64,000 nucleotides of DNA from Macrococcus capreoli. GTDB lineage: Bacteria; Bacillota; Bacilli; Staphylococcales; Staphylococcaceae. The notes under the pieces were generated by a model. The model made no database searches. It was not told where the DNA came from and worked only from the letters and a program-made list of their open reading frames with translations. Made by a program: the position numbers and the translations under genes. Positions 30,164 to 39,511 of the stretch are shown here, in pieces; positions within the stretch are counted from its first letter, which is position 1; every line of letters begins with the position of its first letter. The stretch spans positions 50,530-114,529 of the forward strand of contig NZ_JAOTIS010000010.1 of NCBI RefSeq assembly GCF_025628935.1. The letters run 5' to 3'.

Positions 30164-31195
30164 TTATAAAAATTGAACACATACGCCTTCCGGGGTACGT
30201 TGATGATTCTCTAGTAGCGTAAGTCGGCCTGTTGCTTTATCTCTTTCAAATAAACTTAACACACCATCCACTTCGTGTGCACAAACTAAAAATGTATCAC
30301 TTGGATCAATGTTAAAGTCACGTGGCCAGTCACCAGCACTACCAACGATTTCTACTAATTCAATCTTTTCACCTTCACCTAACACTTTAAATACAGTAAT
30401 CGATTGATGACCGCGATTAGATGCATATAAGTATTTCCCATCATGACTTAAACGAATCGCTGCACCTTGTGAATTCTCTTTAAAATCACCAGGTATCGAC
30501 GAAACTTTACTTAACATCTCAAAGATACCATCTGCATATTTCAATACAACAACTTCATTACTTAATTCCGTAAATAAATACGCGTATTTCCCGTTCTCAT
30601 TAAACACTAAATGTCTTGGCCCCATGCCATGCTCAACTTTTAATGTATGAACACGCTTAAATCCTGCATCATCAAACGTGAAGGTAATCACTTCATCAGT
30701 TCCTAAATCAACAGCAACTGCATATTTGCCATCTGGTGTTTCTTGAATATAATGCGTATGTGCATGATCCTGACGTTCCTTATTGGGTCCAGTTCCTTCT
30801 TGCTGTGCCACATCTATCAGTTCCAGAATTTCTCCACTCTCTGAATCAAGTTTGTATAACCTCACAACACCTGGTCCGTAAACTGCTTCTAATAAATACT
30901 TACCATCTTGCGTCACCCAGATATGACAAGCTGAATCGGTAGAAGATAAATTATCATTAATCACTGCTAAACTACCATCATCTTTAATTTGATAACTTTG
31001 AATCCCTGCTTTGTTGTCTACTTTTTTAATACCGTATAATTTATCACCATGTTGCATAATATATGTTGAGGCCGGCACTTCAAACGCTGTCTCAACCTTT
31101 GTTATCGATTTAGCCTCAGTATCAAGTGTAAAGCTGTAAATCCCTTTACCATCTTGTTTCGTGTACGATCCAATCCATCCTTTTACTTCACTCAC
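30164..31195 (-). CDS. Seven-bladed beta-propeller lactonase (YbhE/Pgl type)
   Basis: This 343-residue cytoplasmic protein belongs to the lactonase (YbhE) family, which folds as a seven-bladed propeller. Repeated blade motifs include DGKYLLEAVYGPGVVRLYKL, DGKYAVAVDLGTDEVITF, NGKYAYLFTELSNEVVVLKY and DGKYLYASNRGHQSITVF. The likely reaction is hydrolysis of 6-phosphogluconolactone in the pentose phosphate pathway, as for the E. coli YbhE homolog. Assignment to that substrate is by family, not by visible residues. It is single, with its own terminator. Confidence 0.88.
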   Translation of the reverse strand: MSEVKGWIGSYTKQDGKGIYSFTLDTEAKSITKVETAFEVPASTYIMQHGDKLYGIKKVDNKAGIQSYQIKDDGSLAVINDNLSSTDSACHIWVTQDGKYLLEAVYGPGVVRLYKLDSESGEILELIDVAQQEGTGPNKERQDHAHTHYIQETPDGKYAVAVDLGTDEVITFTFDDAGFKRVHTLKVEHGMGPRHLVFNENGKYAYLFTELSNEVVVLKYADGIFEMLSKVSSIPGDFKENSQGAAIRLSHDGKYLYASNRGHQSITVFKVLGEGEKIELVEIVGSAGDWPRDFNIDPSDTFLVCAHEVDGVLSLFERDKATGRLTLLENHQRTPEGVCVQFL

Positions 31196-31404
31196 ACTAT
31201 CGCCTCCTATTGACTATATTCTAACAAATTCAATACAACTTTGCGAAAAGTAGAAAATTATTTTGTAAAAATGAAAACTTTTTGTTGCTAATAGTTTAGT
31301 AATACATTACAATTTGTTTGGTATTCATAAAGCAATAGTAATACCATACAATAAGTTAAGTGAAACTAATATTTTCCATAAAATAAGCTATAAAGGAGTG
31401 TCTT

Positions 31405-32913
31405 ATGATAAACACTCAACAAAAAAAAACATTTACAACTATTAATTACGAGCGACAAGCTGAAACACCTTTGTTCGATGCTTTGAAAGTGTATGAACAC
31501 GAACAAGTAACGAGCTTCGATGTGCCAGGCCATAAACGTGGTTTAGATAAATCATATCAGCTAAACTATTACGGCGATCGTACGTTACGTCATGATATCA
31601 ACTCTATGCCAAGACTTGATAACTTTGATCATCCGACTGGTGTGATTCAGGAAGCACAACGTTTGATGGCTGAACTATTTTTAGCTGATGATGCCCATTT
31701 CTTACTGAATGGCACAACATCAGGTATTCAGGCAATGATTCTCTCTGTATGCAAACCGAAAGATAAATTAATTTTGCCGCGTAACGTTCATAAGTCAGTC
31801 CTTAATGCAATGGCTTTAGCAGACGTTACGCCCATTTATTTAGTCCCTGAGTTTGATACAACATTTGGCATCGCACATAATGTAAGTCTTAAAAGTGTAG
31901 AAGATGCGATAAAGCAACACCCTGATGCAAGTGCGATATTCTTAATGAATCCAACGTACTTTGGTGCAGTCAGTGAGTTACAAGCAATAACAACTCTAGC
32001 GCATCAGCACAATATGCCTGTCCTTGTCGATGAGGCACATGGTGCACACTTTAGATTCTCAAGCGAACTACCGATGTCTTCTATGGAAGCTGGCGCAGAT
32101 ATGGCTGCAACGTCACTGCATAAAACAGGCGGTTCTTTCACACAGACAAGTATATTACTTGTGCGTGATACGCTCATCGATCGCCATAAAGTAAAAAGTG
32201 TGATAAACATGCTGACATCTACTTCAGCTTCATATTTACTAATGTCTTCTTTAGATATTGCCAGACAACATTTAGCACTCAATGGTCAATCACGTATCGA
32301 ACACAACCTTGAACTTGTACGTAACTTTAAAGCACGCATAAACCAAGTGCCTGGTTTCCATATGATTGAACCGAATGCATTTAGTCAACAATACAAACAA
32401 GCATTAGATGAAACGAAGCTTACGATTTATATCGATCACGCTTTAGACTTATCAGGCTTTGAAGTATATCATTTACTACGCAATGAATACGACATTCAAA
32501 TGGAACTTGCTGAACCGAACATCATTATGGGGATTGTTTCATTTATGGATAACGAAACGGTACTCAATCAATTATTAGACGCATTGATTGATATTAGCCG
32601 AAATCATTTTAAACCGAATCAGGAAGTTGTACCTCCAATTTTGAAACAAATGGACATTCCTGAACAGAAGATGGGCTTACGCGATGTATTTTATGCAGAA
32701 AAGAAAAGTGTGCCGTTAAGCGAAGCACTTGATGAAATTTGTGCAGAAAGTTTAATGATTTATCCACCGGGTATTCCGATATTGATGGCCGGTGAACGTA
32801 TTACTCAGAAAGTCATTGACTACTGGTCATTCATTAATGATCAGCCGATTGTAAAAATCGGCGCTGAAAATAAAAACGAAGTATTTATTATTGATAATAA
32901 GGGAGATAATTAA
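31405..32913 (+). CDS. speA: PLP-dependent arginine decarboxylase (SpeA, Orn/Lys/Arg family)
   Basis: This 502-residue fold-type I decarboxylase starts with the family N terminus (TPLFDALKVYEHEQVTSFDVPGHKRG). It carries the DEAHGAH PLP-binding motif (209-215) and the Schiff-base lysine in SLHKTGG (Lys240), with a C-terminal domain ending near YPPGIPILMAGE. Arginine is the likely substrate because agmatinase lies in the same operon. It opens speA-speD-speE-speB. An inverted pair GGTATT/AATACC (31320-31325, 31340-31345) lies upstream of the start; its role is unknown. Confidence 0.92.
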   Translation: MINTQQKKTFTTINYERQAETPLFDALKVYEHEQVTSFDVPGHKRGLDKSYQLNYYGDRTLRHDINSMPRLDNFDHPTGVIQEAQRLMAELFLADDAHFLLNGTTSGIQAMILSVCKPKDKLILPRNVHKSVLNAMALADVTPIYLVPEFDTTFGIAHNVSLKSVEDAIKQHPDASAIFLMNPTYFGAVSELQAITTLAHQHNMPVLVDEAHGAHFRFSSELPMSSMEAGADMAATSLHKTGGSFTQTSILLVRDTLIDRHKVKSVINMLTSTSASYLLMSSLDIARQHLALNGQSRIEHNLELVRNFKARINQVPGFHMIEPNAFSQQYKQALDETKLTIYIDHALDLSGFEVYHLLRNEYDIQMELAEPNIIMGIVSFMDNETVLNQLLDALIDISRNHFKPNQEVVPPILKQMDIPEQKMGLRDVFYAEKKSVPLSEALDEICAESLMIYPPGIPILMAGERITQKVIDYWSFINDQPIVKIGAENKNEVFIIDNKGDN

Positions 32914-32915
32914 AC

Positions 32916-33332
32916 ATGAAATTAACAACATTAGGTAGACACGTATTAATCGAATATTACAACTGTGATAAAGAAATCTTAAAAGATCATGATGCCATTG
33001 AACGCATCATGAACGAAGCAGCAGTAGTTTCTGGTGCAACAATCGTAGAAAGCTGTTTCCATACTTTTAACCCATACGGTGTAAGTGGTGCAGTTATCAT
33101 TTCTGAATCACATTTAGCAATTCACACTTGGCCAGAATACGGCTACGCATCAGTAGACGTATTTACATGTGGCGATTCAGTTGATCCTTGGAAAGCTGAA
33201 GATTTCTTACAAACAGCATTAAAAGCTGAGTTATCAGATTCATTTGAAATGGGTCGCGGTATGGCTGATAAAATCGAAAAATATTCAAACGGCGAATTTA
33301 AAGTAGAATCATTCAAACCAGTAGAAGGATAA
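32916..33332 (+). CDS. speD: S-adenosylmethionine decarboxylase proenzyme (SpeH type)
   Basis: This 138-residue proenzyme cleaves itself between Glu64 and Ser65 in SESHLAIHTWPE to create the pyruvoyl cofactor. The family's catalytic His70 and Cys85 (DVFTCGD) are present. It makes decarboxylated SAM, the aminopropyl donor for spermidine. The class is the short Bacillus SpeH/archaeal type; the gene is also called speH. It starts two bases after the speA stop with GGGAG upstream. Confidence 0.95.
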   Translation: MKLTTLGRHVLIEYYNCDKEILKDHDAIERIMNEAAVVSGATIVESCFHTFNPYGVSGAVIISESHLAIHTWPEYGYASVDVFTCGDSVDPWKAEDFLQTALKAELSDSFEMGRGMADKIEKYSNGEFKVESFKPVEG

Positions 33333-33345
33333 GGAGGAACTGCAC

Positions 33346-34206
33346 ATGTTAGATTTATGGTATACAGAAAATCACACGGATAATGTTAAGTTCTCAATCA
33401 AAACGACTGAACACATCTTAACTGAAAAAACACCTTTCCAACAAATTGACTTCTTTAAATCTGAAGAATTCGGTACGTTCTTTACTTTAGACGGTTTAAT
33501 GATGGTTAACGAAAAAGATGAATTCGTTTATCACGATATGATTACACACGTTGCGATGGCAACTAACCCTAATATCAAGAAAGTATTAGTAATTGGTGGC
33601 GGTGACGGTGGAACTGTACGAGAATTAACACGTTATGCTTCTATCGAACAAATCGACATGGTAGAAATCGATGAGCGTGTTGTACGTTTATCTCAACAAT
33701 ATTTACCAATCACTGCAGGTAAATTAGAAGACCCACGTGTTACATTATTATTTGAAGATGGTTTAGCATATGTTAAGAATAAAGAAGATGGCTACTACGA
33801 TTTAATCTTAGTGGATTCAACAGACCCAATCGGTCCTGGTGAAGGATTATTCTCACACGATTTCTATAACAACTGTTACCGTGTGTTAACGGATGATGGT
33901 ATTTTAATCAACCAACATGAATCACCATATTATGCATCTTACGCACATGAAATGAAACGTGCACACTCTAAGATTAAAGGTTTATTCCCGATTACACGCG
34001 TATACCAATTCCATATGCCAACTTACCCATCAGGTCACTGGTTATTCGGTTTCGCTTCTAAATCATTTGATCCTTTAAAAGATGCAGACTTAGATGCATG
34101 GAACAAACTTGGCATTAAGACGAAATACTACAATACTGACATCCATACTGGTGCATTTATGTTACCGACATTCGTTAAGGAGATGTTAGCAGATGAAGCC
34201 GAATAA
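33346..34206 (+). CDS. speE: Spermidine synthase SpeE
   Basis: SpeE (286 residues) transfers the aminopropyl group of decarboxylated SAM to putrescine. It has the N-terminal beta-domain, the Rossmann motif VLVIGGGDGGTVRE, DMVEIDERVV, and the substrate-loop region LILVDSTDPIGPGEGLFS. The length is standard. It follows speD by 13 bases with a strong AAGGAGGA site, and its last 14 bases overlap the start of speB. Confidence 0.96.
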   Translation: MLDLWYTENHTDNVKFSIKTTEHILTEKTPFQQIDFFKSEEFGTFFTLDGLMMVNEKDEFVYHDMITHVAMATNPNIKKVLVIGGGDGGTVRELTRYASIEQIDMVEIDERVVRLSQQYLPITAGKLEDPRVTLLFEDGLAYVKNKEDGYYDLILVDSTDPIGPGEGLFSHDFYNNCYRVLTDDGILINQHESPYYASYAHEMKRAHSKIKGLFPITRVYQFHMPTYPSGHWLFGFASKSFDPLKDADLDAWNKLGIKTKYYNTDIHTGAFMLPTFVKEMLADEAE

Positions 34207-35041
34207 ACATGTTTACATGAGTTGTGAAGCTTCATTTGAAGAAGCAACAACAGTGATTTACGGTGCACCGTTTGACGGTACCGTTTCTAACCGACCGGGC
34301 ACACGTTTCGCAGCAGATGCGATTCGTTCTGAATCATACGGGTTAGAAACATATAGCCCGTATTTAAACAAAGACTTAGAAGACGTTAACATTATCGATA
34401 CAGGTGATGTTGATATTACAATTGGTAATAAAGTCAAAGTATTAGAAGAATTAGAAGACACGGCACGTACAATATTAAATGCAGGTAAACTGCCGTTTAT
34501 GATCGGTGGCGAGCATTTAGTAACGCTTGGCCCTTTCCATGCTGTTCATGAAAAATATCCAGATGTTGTATTAGTGCAACTGGATGCACATACAGATTTA
34601 CGTGACGACTACATGGGTGAACCATTATCTCATGCGACTGTCGTTCGTCGTATCCATGATATTACTGGCGATAATCGTATTTATCAATATGGTATTCGTT
34701 CAGGTACGAAAGAAGAATTTGACTGGAGTGACACACATACAACTTTAGAAAAATTCTCAATCGATACATTGAAAGACTTACCAGGTTTAATCGGTGATAC
34801 ACCAGTTTACGTTACAATCGATTTAGATTGTTTAGACCCATCAATCTTCCCGGGAACAGGTACACCTGAACCAGGCGGATTAACTTATAAGGAACTTGAG
34901 CCGGCATTTAAAGTATTCGAACAACTTAATGTTGTAGCAGCTGACATTGTAGAACTGTCACCACCATACGACCATAGTGGCGTTTCTAATGCAGTCGCAG
35001 CAAAAGTTGCACGAGAACTTATGTTAGCTATTACAAAATAA
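34193..35041 (+). CDS. speB: Agmatinase SpeB (ureohydrolase)
   Basis: SpeB (282 residues) hydrolyses agmatine to putrescine and urea with two Mn ions. Ureohydrolase motifs are complete: IGGEHLV, the metal motif DAHTDLRDDY with SHATV, and TIDLDCLDPSIFPGTGTPEPGG. Agmatinase is preferred over arginase or formiminoglutamase because arginine decarboxylase precedes it in the operon. The ATG lies within the last codons of speE, giving coupling, and the operon ends at 35037-35070. Confidence 0.94.
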   Translation: MKPNKHVYMSCEASFEEATTVIYGAPFDGTVSNRPGTRFAADAIRSESYGLETYSPYLNKDLEDVNIIDTGDVDITIGNKVKVLEELEDTARTILNAGKLPFMIGGEHLVTLGPFHAVHEKYPDVVLVQLDAHTDLRDDYMGEPLSHATVVRRIHDITGDNRIYQYGIRSGTKEEFDWSDTHTTLEKFSIDTLKDLPGLIGDTPVYVTIDLDCLDPSIFPGTGTPEPGGLTYKELEPAFKVFEQLNVVAADIVELSPPYDHSGVSNAVAAKVARELMLAITK

Positions 35042-35070
35042 GTTAGGACATTGTCCTAGCTTATTTTTTT
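35037..35070 (+). terminator. Terminator of the spe operon
   Basis: Arms AATAAGTTAGGAC and GTCCTAGCTTATT, with one mismatch, are followed by TTTTT. The first arm overlaps the speB stop. Confidence 0.92.
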
Positions 35071-35133
35071 ATCTATATTTTCTGATTATTATGAAATATA
35101 ATGTATATAGACAGAAAATATCGAGGTATTGCT

Positions 35134-36375
35134 ATGAAATTCAAAGACTTCCCTTCAAACGTTAAACTACGCATTATTTGTGGTTTCTTTAGTCATGTCG
35201 CCTCTATGAGCGTCATGCCTTTCATGGTTTTATATATTGCTGATGAACTTGGAAAAGTTACATCTGGTATATTAATGTCGATTAATGTATTTGTCAGTTT
35301 ATCCTGCAATTTAGTCGGCGGTTACTTTGCCGATCGTTTTAGTCGAAAAGGTCAACTCATTTGGGGTCAATCGCTTTCTATCTTATTATATACAGCAATG
35401 GCGATTGGCATACATCCACATATTAATATGGCATGGTTAGTGGCATTATTATTTATGTGTCTGGCCATTCCAGGTGCAATGATTTTTCCGGCACTTGAAG
35501 CGCTCATTATTGATTCTACTGACGAAGCAAGTAGAAAGTCAGTCTATGTCACTACCTACTGGACGAATAATTTAGCAACAGCGATTGGTACTGCAATCGG
35601 CGGTTTATTTTATAAAGAGCATCGCTTTTTACTCTTTATGATTATTATCGTTATTATGTTAATCAACACCGTCATCTTTTATAAATTTTTACATGACCCG
35701 ACAACGCATAAAGAAAAAGTCATTGTACATACCCATTGGATTCGCGACCTTTTCGGCAAATACAAAGTTGCTTTAAAAGATACACGGTTTGTCTTGTTTA
35801 CCGCAGCTGCGATATTTATATTCTCAGCAGAGTTCGCATTGACAAACTATATCGGTGTCCGCCTCCACGAAGTGTTTAAGCCCATTGATTTATTTGGCGT
35901 GCATGTAGATGGTGTGCGCATGATGAGTATAATGCTTATTGAGAATACCATTCTTGTCGTAACGATTACTTTCCTCGTTAACAAAATCGTTGAACCTTTC
36001 AATCAACGTACGATGCTCGTCATCGGTGGCTTAATGTATACGTTTGGCTATGCATTAACACATACGATAGCCACGTGGTGGATATTAATGCTTTGTATTC
36101 TATTTGCAACGATTGGTGAACTAATTCAAAGTCCGATTTATTCTACTTATATGGCGAAACTCATGCCGGATGACGCGCGTGCAAGTTATGTGGCATTTAG
36201 TTCGCTTGGCTACAGTGGTGCGAGTTTAGTTGCTAGTTCAGGACTTATTATCGGAGTTGTGCTGAATAGTATCATGATGAGTGTGTATGTAGCGCTCCTC
36301 GGAGTGATTGGTGTCACACTTATCGTTATTGCTTTAAACCTTCCTGGACAACATCAATTTAAGACGAACAAATAA
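35134..36375 (+). CDS. MFS transporter (MdtG/YfkF-like)
   Basis: This 413-residue major facilitator has 12 membrane segments. The signature loop after segment two reads GGYFADRFSRKGQLIWGQ, typical of drug-efflux MFS of the MdtG branch. ATG at 35134 is preferred because GAGGT precedes it; the upstream in-frame ATG at 35101 lacks a site and would add an 11-residue basic leader. It lies directly downstream of the spe operon but behind a terminator, so a role in polyamine export is only a guess. Confidence 0.85.
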   Translation: MKFKDFPSNVKLRIICGFFSHVASMSVMPFMVLYIADELGKVTSGILMSINVFVSLSCNLVGGYFADRFSRKGQLIWGQSLSILLYTAMAIGIHPHINMAWLVALLFMCLAIPGAMIFPALEALIIDSTDEASRKSVYVTTYWTNNLATAIGTAIGGLFYKEHRFLLFMIIIVIMLINTVIFYKFLHDPTTHKEKVIVHTHWIRDLFGKYKVALKDTRFVLFTAAAIFIFSAEFALTNYIGVRLHEVFKPIDLFGVHVDGVRMMSIMLIENTILVVTITFLVNKIVEPFNQRTMLVIGGLMYTFGYALTHTIATWWILMLCILFATIGELIQSPIYSTYMAKLMPDDARASYVAFSSLGYSGASLVASSGLIIGVVLNSIMMSVYVALLGVIGVTLIVIALNLPGQHQFKTNK

Positions 36376-36403
36376 GCAGTGGAAAATTCCACTGCTTATT
36401 TGT
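36371..36403 (+). terminator. Terminator of the MFS gene
   Basis: Perfect 14-base arms AATAAGCAGTGGAA and TTCCACTGCTTATT; the first overlaps the stop codon. Confidence 0.9.
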
Positions 36404-36404
36404 A

Positions 36405-36433
36405 TTGCGAAACAGAACGTATGTTCGTATAAT
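36405..36433 (+). promoter_or_regulatory. SigA-type promoter with LexA (SOS) operator
   Basis: Minus-35 TTGCGA (36405-36410), 17-base spacer and perfect minus-10 TATAAT (36428-36433). The spacer contains AGAACGTATGTTCG (36414-36427), which fits the Gram-positive SOS box CGAACRNRYGTTCG in all but the first base. LexA binding there would block the promoter, so the downstream gene should respond to DNA damage. Confidence 0.88.
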
Positions 36434-36460
36434 AAAAGAAAAGACGAAGGGAGTGAGACG

Positions 36461-36862
36461 ATGATTCACCCTATTTACGGCGAAACCGATTATCGAAAAG
36501 TAGATCCAAAACAACTCAATCGAAATATTCCGAAAGGGCGCGGCATGATTAAATGGGCACCTTTTGCAACGATGCCACAACAATTTGCCGACGTACGACG
36601 TCAAATCGACAATCAGAATAAGATAGAGCGTCCAGAATTATCAGAAGACCGCTTGCAGGAGATTAACACTACGTTACACATCGCACTTGCGAAACATCAG
36701 GATGTGACGATTGATTATTATATGGATGGCTATATTCAATCTATCGATATGACCATCGAAAAGATTGACCAGTGGTCGGCCATTATCATCGGTACAGCTA
36801 AAAATAACAATCAGACTTTTTTCATCTCTTTTATAGATATTATTAATATTACGCCACACTAG
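36461..36862 (+). CDS. YolD-like protein, SOS-regulated
   Basis: This 133-residue protein has the YolD-like signature RGMIKWAPFATMPQQF near residues 28-43 and a C-terminal beta-rich half (YMDGYIQSIDMTIEKID). YolD-like proteins usually sit beside a Y-family DNA polymerase (UvrX/YqjW) and are thought to assist mutagenic repair. Here no polymerase gene is adjacent: the gene stands alone behind an SOS box and promoter. Start ATG follows AGGGAGTG. It converges on the com-like operon, sharing the hairpin at 36890-36924. Confidence 0.9.
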   Translation: MIHPIYGETDYRKVDPKQLNRNIPKGRGMIKWAPFATMPQQFADVRRQIDNQNKIERPELSEDRLQEINTTLHIALAKHQDVTIDYYMDGYIQSIDMTIEKIDQWSAIIIGTAKNNNQTFFISFIDIINITPH

Positions 36863-36889
36863 AAAGTTATCCCTACCAATACCAATAGC

Positions 36890-36924
36890 AAAAGCACTTA
36901 AAACAGACTGTTTTAAGTGCTTTT
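36890..36924. terminator. Terminator of the com-like operon, also serving the YolD gene
   Basis: Perfect 16-base arms AAAGCACTTAAAACAG (36891-36906) and CTGTTTTAAGTGCTTT (36908-36923). It overlaps the last codons of the comA-like gene. Confidence 0.9.
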
Positions 36925-37527
36925 CGTTTCAATTTCTTCGATAATCCCTAAGTTGATGCCTTTAATCACAGCGCCTAATCTGGATTCTACACCTAGTTTA
37001 CGAATGATCTTCGTAATATGATATTCAACAGTACGTTTACTAATATGTAGCGCTTCACTAATATCTTGGTTTTTCATATCTTTTGCTACCATACGTAATA
37101 TCTCTTTTTCTTTTTTCGTTAATAATGGCTTCGCTAACACCGTGTCATTTTTTAAATTATGATTAAAGTAGTACACTGCACGAATGCCATCCACTAACTT
37201 ATCCGTCGATTCATCTTTCAGAATAAAACCTACTGCGCCATTCTCATATGCTTTAATCTTATATTCTTCCAGGTTATACCCGCTTAACATAATAAACTTC
37301 ACTTTAGGATATTGTTTAGAATATATCTTCACTAAATTTAAGCCATTTACATCTTTAATCTTAATATCACATAATACGATATTTGGATTTAATGTTTTAA
37401 TATAATGCGTTAATAAATTAGGATCTTTAAAGACTTTAACGACGGATAAATCCTCTTCTGCTTCAATTATTTTTGCTACGCCGTGTCCAAATAGTTCGTG
37501 GTCATCTAATATAATAATCTTTACCAA
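36913..37527 (-). CDS. ComA-like NarL/LuxR-family response regulator
   Basis: This 204-residue regulator has a receiver domain (1-120) with acidic pocket Asp8-Asp9, phospho-acceptor Asp54 (VLCDIKI), the switch Ser in FIMLSGY, and Lys in FILKDE. A C-terminal LuxR-type helix-turn-helix follows (LTKKEKEILRMVAKDMKNQ, ISKRTVEYHITKIIRKLGV). It is last in the four-gene operon, 10 bases after the kinase gene, so the two form a two-component pair. By analogy with Bacillus ComA, phosphorylation should let it bind target promoters. Its targets are unknown; the intergenic element at 40661-40683 is one candidate, and the divergent LPXTG gene another. ComA-type identity rests on context. Confidence 0.9.
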   Translation of the reverse strand: MVKIIILDDHELFGHGVAKIIEAEEDLSVVKVFKDPNLLTHYIKTLNPNIVLCDIKIKDVNGLNLVKIYSKQYPKVKFIMLSGYNLEEYKIKAYENGAVGFILKDESTDKLVDGIRAVYYFNHNLKNDTVLAKPLLTKKEKEILRMVAKDMKNQDISEALHISKRTVEYHITKIIRKLGVESRLGAVIKGINLGIIEEIETKST

Positions 37528-37537
37528 ACAATCACCT

Positions 37538-39511
37538 CTAATCTAATGGCAATGTAACGCTGACAATAAGCCCTTTTCTATGAGCATTCTCATCAAATAC
37601 CGCGAAATCAATTTCCCCATCAAACATGTTAACCTGGTTAATTAAATACTTTAAACCATTGTTTGATCCTCTGAGTAATATATCTGAAACATTATGAAAT
37701 TGAATACCTGAGCCGTCATCCGCAACTTTAAATGATAACGTGTCCAACGCTTCTGTTACTTCAACATAAATATGTTTCGCATCGGCATGCTTTATCGCGT
37801 TATTAATCAATTCTTTAATCATACGATAACTGCTAATCTTAATTAATTTATCGATAATCACATTACTTTCCTTATAATCCAGTTGTATATTAATCATCGA
37901 TTCGTATAAATGACGACGAATTAAGCCGTTTAAGCTGTCATTTAAACCGAAGTCATCTAAATCTGCCGGGAATAAATCTTCACATGCTTCACGAATCGCA
38001 TAAATGGACTCATCTAAAATCTCTTCTACGTGCTCACGATTGCCCTCTTTGTCTAATGTTTTTGTTTCATTCAATGCGAGAATAATATTTTGTAATATAT
38101 CGTCATGCAGGAATATCGATAAACGTTCACGCTCCTCCTCAAGCGCTGCATGTGATAAATAAATGCGATTCTTATAATCTTCATCCATTAATTTAATAGA
38201 ATAATTCTTCATAAAGAAATCGAACTGCTCTAGCAGGCCGACAAACTCATGGTACTTGAATTGTTCAACATCTGATGAATGGATTGCGATAAAGGCATTG
38301 TTCGTCAATGAGCGGTGGATATAGACCGTAATATCTTGTAACTGGTTAATTGCAATGACTGAACGTTCGTAAATCATGTGCGCTTTTGAAATAATGTCAT
38401 CATAATTAAATGTTCCAGCTGGGAATCGATATTGTTCCATTTGATCCTGAGATTCAATAAACAAATAATAGTTCGGAAGCTTGATGTTGTTCTGAATTAA
38501 AGTGTCATAAATATTCTCGTTAATGTTACTACGCGTGTTGGCCGTGCGATGTTTAATTTGATAACGGTGCTTTAAATAAAAGGCAGCTGCGCATACGACA
38601 AGTAGTAAACTATGGCATATGATAACGTACACAAGCGATGGTTCTGCTAAGAAAAATACGTAAAATATAATCATTGCGCATAGCATTAATACGTTCCAGA
38701 TTTGAAATAATCCAAATAATATCGATGTGTACGATTCTGAAATGATGATTTTAAATTTACAGAAAGAATAGAGTAAATATAACGGAAAAATAATTAATGT
38801 CGGTAACAAGTAATAGTATGGAATACTGCTATCAAAGAAATGCAGGAATATATTAAGCGTGAACATTGGTAATATACTTAATAGCAGTGACGCTAAAATC
38901 AAATACAATTCTCGACGAATTTGCCCTTGCGAATTACGAATGATTGAAAAAATGACATAAAACACACTTAATAATAAGATAATGCATACGATGATGAGCA
39001 TAACAAAAGAAAATAATATAAATTCACTTCTTTGAAGCATCACGTTAAGAATTAATGCAATAACAAATAAAAATAGAATTAAATAGTTGTTAAGTTTCAA
39101 GAAATTATTTAATTTATTTGACCTGGAGAACACAGGATAAATACTAAATAATTTAGACAGCATCGCTAAAACAAAAAATAATAAAAATATTTCTGTCGTC
39201 GTACCAAACCCTTTAAAAATCGGATCATAAAAAGAAAATGAAATCGTATTGGCCAATAAAAAGCAAAGTATAAAAAAATGCTTTTGCACATAGGAGTTAA
39301 ACTTATTAATCAATTGCAGAACTAAAATACTGATAAAAAAGCAAAAGCATGCAGTGCACGTTGTTAAAAAAGTAAAGTCGTTATCAATATCACCATTTAA
39401 ATGTGATGTTTTTATTGCATAGAAAAATTTTAACTGCATTAGACATGCCAATAGCACTAACCCAATATAAAATGGCAATGACATGCTTTTTAATTTAAAA
39501 ATTGAATTCAT
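37538..39511 (-). CDS. ComP-like polytopic sensor histidine kinase
   Basis: This 657-residue kinase has an N-terminal membrane domain with about 8-10 hydrophobic helices spanning residues 11-315 and no large extracellular loop. A cytoplasmic linker follows (about 320-450), then a HisKA_3 dimerisation domain with phospho-acceptor His469 in ERERLSIFLHDDILQ. The HATPase domain has Asn570/Asn571 in the N-box (KELINNAIKHADAKHI) and VADDGSGI near 596-603. This architecture matches ComP of the ComQXPA system, somewhat shorter than the Bacillus protein. Its ATG lies inside the end of the comQ-like gene (17-base overlap) with AAGGAAT upstream. The ligand is inferred to be the modified ComX peptide. 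Confidence 0.9.
   Translation of the reverse strand: MNSIFKLKSMSLPFYIGLVLLACLMQLKFFYAIKTSHLNGDIDNDFTFLTTCTACFCFFISILVLQLINKFNSYVQKHFFILCFLLANTISFSFYDPIFKGFGTTTEIFLLFFVLAMLSKLFSIYPVFSRSNKLNNFLKLNNYLILFLFVIALILNVMLQRSEFILFSFVMLIIVCIILLLSVFYVIFSIIRNSQGQIRRELYLILASLLLSILPMFTLNIFLHFFDSSIPYYYLLPTLIIFPLYLLYSFCKFKIIISESYTSILFGLFQIWNVLMLCAMIIFYVFFLAEPSLVYVIICHSLLLVVCAAAFYLKHRYQIKHRTANTRSNINENIYDTLIQNNIKLPNYYLFIESQDQMEQYRFPAGTFNYDDIISKAHMIYERSVIAINQLQDITVYIHRSLTNNAFIAIHSSDVEQFKYHEFVGLLEQFDFFMKNYSIKLMDEDYKNRIYLSHAALEEERERLSIFLHDDILQNIILALNETKTLDKEGNREHVEEILDESIYAIREACEDLFPADLDDFGLNDSLNGLIRRHLYESMINIQLDYKESNVIIDKLIKISSYRMIKELINNAIKHADAKHIYVEVTEALDTLSFKVADDGSGIQFHNVSDILLRGSNNGLKYLINQVNMFDGEIDFAVFDENAHRKGLIVSVTLPLD

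Noticed and set aside
31320..31345. Inverted GGTATT / AATACC pair upstream of speA as a possible operator
   Set aside because: Only six bases per arm in AT-rich DNA with a 14-base loop; it cannot be told from chance without comparison.
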